Assembly (NCBI RefSeq): GCF_018882085.1
Contig: NZ_JACVPB010000011.1
Location: 1-62,463 of the forward strand
Source of the DNA: Polynucleobacter sp. AP-Reno-20A-A9
GTDB taxonomy: Bacteria > Pseudomonadota > Gammaproteobacteria > Burkholderiales > Burkholderiaceae
Length of the DNA stretch: 62,463 nt
Reading direction: 5' to 3'
Under the pieces are notes generated by a model that worked only from the letters and a program-made list of their open reading frames with translations, did not search any database and had not been told where the DNA came from. This document shows positions 56,730 to 62,463 of the stretch, one piece after another (within the stretch, counting starts at the first letter, position 1; every line of letters begins with the position of its first letter). The position numbers were made by a program, and so were the translations under genes.

Positions 56730-58054
56730 GCATTCCACTGCGCGAGGCCCTGAAGTTTTGGGCTAAGCTAGGCTTCATCAGTTTTGGTGGGCCCGCAGGA
56801 CAGATTGCCGTTCTACACCAAGAGTTGGTTGAAAAGCGTCGCTGGATTTCTGAGCGGCGCTTTTTACATGCGCTGAACTACTGCATGCTATTACCAGGGC
56901 CCGAGGCCCAACAGCTAGTGACCTATATTGGTTGGCTCATGCATCGCAGTTGGGGTGGCATCCTAGCAGGCACCCTCTTTGTACTACCTTCCTTGCTTAT
57001 TTTGATTGCCCTATCGTGGGTTTACCTCACCTTCGGACAGGTTCCCTGGATTGCTGCAATCTTTTTTGGCATCAAGCCTGCAGTTACTGCGATCGTTTTA
57101 CATGCTGCCGTACGAATTGGTAAACGCACAATTCACAATCAAGCGCTCCAATGGATTGCTCTGGGATCTTTTCTTGCTATTTTTATTCTGAATCTGGCCT
57201 TTCCAATCATCGTACTCATTGCAGCAGCAATTGGTTACTGGGCAGGCAAACGCTATCCAGAATATTTCCAACAAGGTAGCGGGCATGACGCAAAAGAAGC
57301 AAAACAATTTGGCAGCACCATCATTGATGACCATACCCCTACACCTGAGCATGCGAAATTTACTTATTCAAAAACGATTCGACATAGTCTTGTTGCACTT
57401 GCTTGTTGGCTAATTCCTATTACTGCATTAGTAGCAATTTTTGGTTGGAAGACTCTATACCCCAATATTGCATGGTTCTTTACTAAGGCCGCCTTTCTAA
57501 CCTTTGGCGGCGCTTACGCAGTTCTACCTTATGTCTATCAAGGGGCTGTAGAGCATTTTCATTGGCTCAGCGCTAATCAAATGATTGATGGTTTGGCGCT
57601 CGGCGAGACAACACCAGGTCCCCTGATCATGGTGGTGGCATTTGTTGGCTACCTTGCGGGGCATATTCAATATCTGATTGGTAATAGCGATCCATTTTGG
57701 TTTGGCGTTATTGGCGCCTGTGTTGCCACTTGGTTTACTTTCTTACCCTCTTTCTTTTTTATCTTGGTAGGCGGTCCTTTGATTGAATCAACGCATGGGA
57801 AGCTAGGATTTACAGCTCCGCTGACAGCAATCACGGCAGCAGTTGTTGGCGTCATCGCTAATCTAGGACTCTTCTTTGCTTATCACGTCTTTTTACCAAG
57901 AGGCTTTGGTGGCTCGATCTCTTGGATCTCGATTTTGATCTGCGCATTAGCTGGTTTAGCTTTATTTAAGTTTCAAAAGGGTGTTCTTTCGGTAATAGGC
58001 GGATCAGCCTTAGCTGGACTGCTCTTCTATTACATCTCTATTTTGATAGGGTGA
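56726..58054 (+). CDS. chrA: Chromate-type anion transporter (CHR family)
   Basis: A 442-residue membrane protein with two homologous CHR halves: LGFISFGGPAGQIAVLHQELVEKRRW in the first and AFLTFGGAYAVLPYVYQ with GLALGETTPGPLIMVVAFVGYLAG in the second; about ten or more membrane segments. The family exports chromate, though in a clean-water bacterium the natural substrate may be another oxyanion. The TTG at 56726 overlaps the fabI stop (TTGA), with GAGG immediately upstream; coupling to fabI is likely. Confidence 0.9.
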   Translation: MSIPLREALKFWAKLGFISFGGPAGQIAVLHQELVEKRRWISERRFLHALNYCMLLPGPEAQQLVTYIGWLMHRSWGGILAGTLFVLPSLLILIALSWVYLTFGQVPWIAAIFFGIKPAVTAIVLHAAVRIGKRTIHNQALQWIALGSFLAIFILNLAFPIIVLIAAAIGYWAGKRYPEYFQQGSGHDAKEAKQFGSTIIDDHTPTPEHAKFTYSKTIRHSLVALACWLIPITALVAIFGWKTLYPNIAWFFTKAAFLTFGGAYAVLPYVYQGAVEHFHWLSANQMIDGLALGETTPGPLIMVVAFVGYLAGHIQYLIGNSDPFWFGVIGACVATWFTFLPSFFFILVGGPLIESTHGKLGFTAPLTAITAAVVGVIANLGLFFAYHVFLPRGFGGSISWISILICALAGLALFKFQKGVLSVIGGSALAGLLFYYISILIG

Positions 58055-58085
58055 GTTTTTTCACAAGATTGGCATAATAGAACTC

Positions 58086-58961
58086 ATGCGAATCGAACCT
58101 CAAACCATCACCCACCTGCAAGAATGGCTTGGTAGAACCGAGTCTCTACAAGATACCGTCACAGCAGCCCCTGTGCGCGCACTATCCGCAACACTGGATC
58201 GCGACGATGCCGCGCCGAGTAAAGGGACTTTTTTGCCTGAACTATGGCACTGGTTATATTTTTTACCTCACGCTCGTGAATCCGAAATCGGGCCCGATGG
58301 TCACCCAAAACGTGGCGGCTTTCTTCCGCCGGTTCCACTGCCACGTCGTATGTGGGCAGGTAGCCGTATTGAATGGCGAAACCCGCTTGCCGTTAGCGAT
58401 GAGATTGAACGCGTTTCCATGATTGAGTCGGTAACTCATAAAGCAGGTCGCACCGGCGATTTGATTTTCGTATTAGTCAATCACAAGATTTCCAATCAAA
58501 ATGGCTTGGCAATTATTGAAGAGCATGACATTGTGTATCGCGATGCACCGGGGCCGGATGACAAACCTGTTGCCCCCACTCCTGCACCTACCGATGCTGT
58601 GTGGAGCAAAACGATTGCTCCAGACGATGTGCTTCTGTTCCGCTATTCAGCCCTGACATTTAATGGGCATCGCATTCACTACGATCGAAAATATGTCACT
58701 GAAGTTGAAGGCTATCCAGGCCTCATTGTGCATGGGCCTTTGATTGCTACCCTTTTAGTTGATCTAGTGCGCCAAAGCATTCCAGGATGCAAGCTCAAGA
58801 GTTTTGAGTTCCGCGCTATACGCCCTACTTTTGATATCAATATCTTTAAGGTCAATGCTAAGCCTGACTTAGAAAAAGATCCAACCGGAAAAACCATTTC
58901 TATTTGGGCAGAGGATCATGAAGGCTGGCTCACCATGCAAGCAACCGCTGTTCTAGCCTAG
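58086..58961 (+). CDS. MaoC/HTD2-like acyl-CoA hydratase (itaconyl/mesaconyl-CoA hydratase type)
   Basis: A 291-residue double hot-dog protein. The N-terminal half is a FAS1-type dehydratase domain (PLPRRMWAGSRIEWRNPL); the C-terminal half has the active-site region FRYSALTFNGHRIHYDRKYV and YPGLIVHGPLIATLLVDLV. These features match mesaconyl-C4-CoA and itaconyl-CoA hydratases. It starts an operon with MmgE/PrpD, a CitE-like lyase and a Bug protein; with the lyase it could convert a C5 unsaturated CoA ester to citramalyl- or malyl-type CoA and then cleave it. Confidence 0.85.
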   Translation: MRIEPQTITHLQEWLGRTESLQDTVTAAPVRALSATLDRDDAAPSKGTFLPELWHWLYFLPHARESEIGPDGHPKRGGFLPPVPLPRRMWAGSRIEWRNPLAVSDEIERVSMIESVTHKAGRTGDLIFVLVNHKISNQNGLAIIEEHDIVYRDAPGPDDKPVAPTPAPTDAVWSKTIAPDDVLLFRYSALTFNGHRIHYDRKYVTEVEGYPGLIVHGPLIATLLVDLVRQSIPGCKLKSFEFRAIRPTFDINIFKVNAKPDLEKDPTGKTISIWAEDHEGWLTMQATAVLA

Positions 58962-58979
58962 ACACAACAAGGTTTACTA

Positions 58980-60356
58980 ATGACTACTCAACACCTCTCT
59001 CGTGAGCTAGCTAGCTTTGCGGCCAACATAAAAGCTGCAGATATTCCAAGCGATGTCATGAGTCGCGCCGAAGATCTATTGGTCGATTGGTTTGGTTCCG
59101 CTATTGCTGGCAAGGGCTCACGCCCAGTGGAGATCATTACTCAGTTTGCCCAAAATATGAGTGGGTTTGATGCAACTCACACCGGCCCTTCTGAGGTTCT
59201 GGTTTCTCGCAAAACATCCAGTCCTTTTTTAGCGGCAATGGCTAATGCTGCAGCATCACATGTTGCCGAACAGGATGATGTTCATAATGGCTCAGTATTT
59301 CATCCAGCGACTGTAGTATTTCCACCTGCACTTTCTTGCGCCCAAGCCATTGGAGCATCTGGTGAAGATTTGTTGGTTGCCGCAGTAGCGGGCTACGAGG
59401 TCGGCATTCGGGTTGGCGAATTTTTAGGGCGCTCTCATTACAAAGTGTTTCATACAACAGGAACTGCTGGCACATTTGCGGCAGCTGCAGCAGTTGGTCG
59501 CCTTCTCAAACTTAACCCAGAACAAATGCTCCATGCCTTTGGCTCTGCGGGCACGCAGTCAGCCGGTCTCTGGGAGTTTCTGCGTGATGCTGCAGATTCC
59601 AAACAATTGCATACGGCCCACGCAGCCTCCACTGGCTTAATGTCTGCCTATATTGCGCAAGCTGGCTTTACAGGCGCTGAACATATTCTGGAAGGCAAGC
59701 AAGGATTGGCGGCAGGCATGTCAAGCGATAGCGATCCAAGTAAATTGGTTGATCGATTGGGAAGTCGTTGGGCTTTAGCGGAGACGAGCTTTAAGTATTA
59801 CGCCTCATGCCGTCACACACACCCTGCAGCAGATGCCCTGCTTCAAGTCATGCTGGCAAACAAACTTTCACCTAGCGATATTGCCAAAGTAGAAACCTTG
59901 GTTCACCAAGGCGCTATTGATGTCTTGGGTCCGGTGACTGACCCTGCTACCGTACATCAATCCAAGTTCTCGATGGGAACGGTGCTAGCTTTGGTTGCAC
60001 ACTACCAATTTGCTGGTTTGCAAGAATTTGCAGAGCACTTTCGTGATGATGAAATCTGCGCCTTCCGTGAACGCGTTTCTATGACGCTTGACCCAGAGGT
60101 AGATGGAGCCTATCCCCAACGCTGGATTGGCAAAGTCAAAGTACATCTGACTAATGGGCAAATTCTGGAGGGTCGCGTGGATGAGCCCAAGGGCGATCCC
60201 GGCAATACCTTATCTCGTGCGGAGATTGCCGACAAGGCAATGCGCTTAGCTACCTTTAGCGGAGGCGCTAGCCCAACAGAGATGAGTAAAGCAATTGATC
60301 TCTTGTGGAATATCCGCAAACAAGCCAAGATAGGCTTTTTACTGCCATCCGCATAA
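58980..60356 (+). CDS. MmgE/PrpD-family protein
   Basis: A 458-residue protein of the family that includes 2-methylcitrate dehydratase and cis-aconitate decarboxylase. EQDDVHNGSVFHPATVVFPPAL, GYEVGIRVGEFL, HTTGTAGTFAAAAAVGRLL and DSKQLHTAHAASTGLMSA carry the conserved active-site His and Lys; KYYASCRHTHPAADALL is the second-domain motif. The exact substrate cannot be read from sequence. With the hydratase and lyase, itaconate formation from cis-aconitate is one possibility (inference). It lies 18 bases after the hydratase gene. Confidence 0.9.
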   Translation: MTTQHLSRELASFAANIKAADIPSDVMSRAEDLLVDWFGSAIAGKGSRPVEIITQFAQNMSGFDATHTGPSEVLVSRKTSSPFLAAMANAAASHVAEQDDVHNGSVFHPATVVFPPALSCAQAIGASGEDLLVAAVAGYEVGIRVGEFLGRSHYKVFHTTGTAGTFAAAAAVGRLLKLNPEQMLHAFGSAGTQSAGLWEFLRDAADSKQLHTAHAASTGLMSAYIAQAGFTGAEHILEGKQGLAAGMSSDSDPSKLVDRLGSRWALAETSFKYYASCRHTHPAADALLQVMLANKLSPSDIAKVETLVHQGAIDVLGPVTDPATVHQSKFSMGTVLALVAHYQFAGLQEFAEHFRDDEICAFRERVSMTLDPEVDGAYPQRWIGKVKVHLTNGQILEGRVDEPKGDPGNTLSRAEIADKAMRLATFSGGASPTEMSKAIDLLWNIRKQAKIGFLLPSA

Positions 60357-60397
60357 GCACCCCAAACACTCGCCCTACCTTTATTTTCTAGATTGAT

Positions 60398-61243
60398 ATG
60401 AACCCACTTGATACACCGCTAGGCTTTAGCACCAACTTTCTATTTGTACCGGGCACTCGTCCCGAACGTTTTATGAAAGCCCTGGATAGCGGTGCTAGCG
60501 GTGTTGTTTTAGATCTAGAGGATGCTGTTGCGGAAGAAGATAAAGAGGCTGCACGCAATGCTATTCGCACTGCATGGCCTAGCTTTAGCTCTGAGCAAAA
60601 GAAGCGCTTAGTCATTCGTACCAACTCCCCTGGTAGTAAGTTTTATTCGGCCGATTTAATCTTGGCGCAAGAACTCCAAGTTGCCTGCCTATTAATTCCT
60701 AAAAGCGAATCCCTCGACCAAATTAATGGTGCCGCCCTCATCCTTCCGAATACCGCAATTATTCCCATGATTGAAACGGCAATTGGCCTGGATAAACTGA
60801 AAGAAATTGCAAACGCCAATCAAGTGATTCGTCTTGCTTTGGGTAATTTAGATTTACAAGCTGATCTGGGCATGGTTTGCGATCGTCAAGAAACCGAATT
60901 ACAAACCGCGCGTTTTCAGATCGTTTTAGCATCTCGGCTTGCACAGATTACCCCTCCTATTGATGGGGTTACACCGTCTACCGACGACATTGAGCGCATT
61001 ACCGATGACGCCGAGCGCGCAAAGCGTATGGGTTTTGGTGGAAAACTCTGTATTCACCCAAAACAAGTGGCTATTGTGATCAAGGCATTTACCCCGACTG
61101 AAGAAGAGATGTCCTGGGCCCAACGGGTCGTTGAGGCGGATAAGGCCTCCAAGGGCGGCGCAGTGAAACTGGACGGCCGCATGATTGATCGTCCTGTAGT
61201 GTTACTAGCCAAAAGAACCCTTGCTATTACTGGTAAACACTAG
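60398..61243 (+). CDS. CitE-like CoA-ester lyase (HpcH/HpaI fold)
   Basis: A 281-residue TIM-barrel enzyme. FLFVPGTRPERFMKALDSGASGVVLDLEDAV is the acyl-CoA/metal-binding start (Asp and Glu ligands), then LLIPKSES, IIPMIETAIG, RLALGNLDLQADLG and GFGGKLCIHPKQV. Such enzymes cleave malyl-, citramalyl- or related CoA esters to acetyl-CoA and a 2-oxoacid. It follows the MmgE/PrpD gene by 41 bases and precedes a Bug protein gene. Confidence 0.9.
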   Translation: MNPLDTPLGFSTNFLFVPGTRPERFMKALDSGASGVVLDLEDAVAEEDKEAARNAIRTAWPSFSSEQKKRLVIRTNSPGSKFYSADLILAQELQVACLLIPKSESLDQINGAALILPNTAIIPMIETAIGLDKLKEIANANQVIRLALGNLDLQADLGMVCDRQETELQTARFQIVLASRLAQITPPIDGVTPSTDDIERITDDAERAKRMGFGGKLCIHPKQVAIVIKAFTPTEEEMSWAQRVVEADKASKGGAVKLDGRMIDRPVVLLAKRTLAITGKH

Positions 61244-61313
61244 GATTTCTTAAGCCAAAAAAGTTTTAAAACTGGCAAAATTGGTCTACATAAAAAATAA
61301 TATGGAGACCGTC

Positions 61314-62303
61314 ATGAAATTTCAGAAATTCTTATTTTCAGGCATTGCTGCAGCTTTATCTGCTGGAGCATTACTGAGCACTAACGCCTTTGCGCAAAAA
61401 GATTGGCCCACTAAGTCAATCACCATGGTGATCCCATTTGCCGCGGGCGGCCCAACTGATTCAGTAGCGCGTTTAATTGCGGTACCTATGGGTCAATACT
61501 TGGGACAAACGGTTGTTGTTGAAAACGTCAACGGCGCAGGCGGGACGATTGCTAGCACCAAAGTAGCTCGAGCAGCTCCTGATGGCTACACAATTTACTT
61601 GCACCATATGGGTATGGCGACTGCTAATGCCCTCTATGACAAGCTCCCATACGATCCTTTGCAAAATTTTGAATACATTGGACAAGTGGCAGACGTTCCT
61701 ATGGTGCTTCTCGGTAAAAAAGATTTACCGGCCAACAACTTCAAAGAACTCGAAGCCTACATTAAAGCCAACGGCTCTAAAGTAACCATGGCGAATGCTG
61801 GACCTGGCGCAGTATCTCAGCTCTGCGGATTGTTATTTCAAAGTCGTCTAGGCGTAAAGCTCACAAATATCCCTTACAAGGGGACCGGCCCCGCCCTAAC
61901 TGATTTATTGGGCGGTCAGGTTGATCTCCTTTGCGATCAAACCACACAGACCATCCCTTACATCAAGGATGGTCGCGTTAAGGCTTTTGGCACAACCACT
62001 TTAAAACGCTTGCCTGCTATTCCCAATGTCCCCACTTTGGATGAGCAAGGCCTAAAAGGGTTTGAGGTTAAAGTTTGGCACGGTATGTACACACCAAAAG
62101 GCGTTCCCAAGCCTATCTTGGATAAGTTAAATGCTGCGCTAGTAAAAGCACTCAATACGCCTGACGTTAAAAAACGTTTAGCAGATGCGAATATTGATAT
62201 TGTCTCTCCAGACAAAATGACACCGGCAGGTCTCAAATCTCATCTTGAGGCAGAAATCAATAAATGGGGTCCGATTATTCGCAAATCGAATATTGCCGAC
62301 TAA
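61314..62303 (+). CDS. Bug/TctC-family periplasmic solute-binding protein
   Basis: A 329-residue protein with signal peptide (1-27, cleavage after AFA). It shares with the 34227 protein the blocks VPFAAGGPTDSVAR, GAGGTIAS, DGYTIYLHHMGMA, YIGQVADVPMVLLG, PYKGTGPALTDLLGGQVDLLCDQTT and KVWHGMYTPKG. GGAG six bases upstream selects ATG 61314 over the in-frame codon at 61281. As the last gene of the hydratase/lyase operon it probably captures the carboxylate that the operon degrades; no tripartite membrane genes follow, because an insertion sequence starts 33 bases after the stop. Confidence 0.9.
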   Translation: MKFQKFLFSGIAAALSAGALLSTNAFAQKDWPTKSITMVIPFAAGGPTDSVARLIAVPMGQYLGQTVVVENVNGAGGTIASTKVARAAPDGYTIYLHHMGMATANALYDKLPYDPLQNFEYIGQVADVPMVLLGKKDLPANNFKELEAYIKANGSKVTMANAGPGAVSQLCGLLFQSRLGVKLTNIPYKGTGPALTDLLGGQVDLLCDQTTQTIPYIKDGRVKAFGTTTLKRLPAIPNVPTLDEQGLKGFEVKVWHGMYTPKGVPKPILDKLNAALVKALNTPDVKKRLADANIDIVSPDKMTPAGLKSHLEAEINKWGPIIRKSNIAD

Positions 62304-62336
62304 AGAGTTATCGCATTAAACAAAAAGCCAGCTTCG

Positions 62337-62463
62337 TGAACTGACCCCCAAAAGTTGGACAGTTTAGTTAGGTTAGCACGAGGGATTGAGTTCGGTAATT
62401 TACCGGGCTCAGTCCCTTTAGTTTTTGCTTAATTCGATCATGGTTGTAGTAGTGGATATATTC
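62337..62463 (-). mobile_element. Partial IS3-family (IS150-like) insertion sequence, transposase-end side
   Basis: The element begins with TGAACTGACCCCCAAAAGTT, a terminal inverted repeat typical of IS150-like IS3-family elements (TG at the tip). It contains the 3' end of orfB on the minus strand and runs off the right edge. It lies 33 bases downstream of the Bug gene, so it may have separated the operon from further genes. Confidence 0.8.
62368..62463 (-). CDS. IS3-family transposase OrfB, C-terminal 31 residues (partial)
   Basis: The minus strand encodes [20 protein letters not shown] followed by [11 protein letters not shown] and a stop at 62370-62368. This is the standard C-terminus of the DDE integrase OrfB of IS3-family elements, just after the catalytic Glu. 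The rest lies outside the window, so intactness is unknown. Confidence 0.88.
   Translation of the reverse strand, partial: EYIHYYNHDRIKQKLKGLSPVNYRTQSLVLT

Overview
The window looks like a chromosomal segment of a low-to-mid GC betaproteobacterium of the family Burkholderiaceae, most probably Polynucleobacter or a close relative. The grounds are Bug/TctC-type orphan periplasmic binding proteins, the rimP-nusA-infB-rbfA-truB order, a yejABEF-fabI neighbourhood, intracellular polyhydroxybutyrate depolymerase, and the overall style of the proteins. This is recognition of families and synteny, not a database search. About 54 coding regions, including two partial transposase genes at the window edges, fill nearly all of the sequence. 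I see no rRNA, tRNA, CRISPR array or prophage.

Layout. (1) 1-110: start of an IS3-family transposase gene reading out of the window. (2) 111-3.6 kb: a stress/sensory island with a His-rich small protein, a small predicted outer-membrane protein, a BLUF blue-light sensor, a Crp/Fnr-type regulator and a VIT-family transporter. Related quasi-palindromes occur in its intergenic spaces. (3) 3.7-10.8 kb: a complete Wsp-like chemosensory operon on the minus strand (cheR-TPR, tandem cheW, receptor, hybrid cheA-REC, cheB). It is divergent from metK, which heads an operon with a REC-PAS-GGDEF-EAL protein and a Cache-GGDEF cyclase (10.9-15.9 kb). (4) 15.9-23 kb: RNB ribonuclease, PAS-HD-GYP protein, three small proteins divergent from an FMN/Fe-S glutamate-synthase-like protein with an FNR-type box between them, a membrane GGDEF protein and a small unknown. 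(5) 23-27 kb: pseudouridine synthase and a polyhydroxyalkanoate depolymerase operon. (6) 27-34 kb: a three-gene transglutaminase / DUF2126 / ATP-grasp / alpha-E amidoligase system. (7) 34-48 kb: Bug protein, then core information genes (tex, typA, truB, rbfA, infB, nusA, rimP, rluB, scpB). A promoter and an intrinsic terminator just before rimP suggest transcription attenuation. (8) 48.5-58 kb: patatin lipoprotein, an NlpC/P60 protein lacking its catalytic cysteine, yejFEBA, fabI, chrA. (9) 58-62.3 kb: a hydratase, MmgE/PrpD, CitE-like lyase and Bug operon that looks like C5-dicarboxylate/itaconate-type catabolism. It is followed directly by the end of a second, different IS3-family element.

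The most promising less-described systems are the chemosensory operon, whose likely output is a c-di-GMP phosphodiesterase and which is paired with an apparently divergent metK; the amidoligase cluster; and the regulatory palindromes of the left island. The infB and ribosome-maturation block is ordinary apart from its leader.
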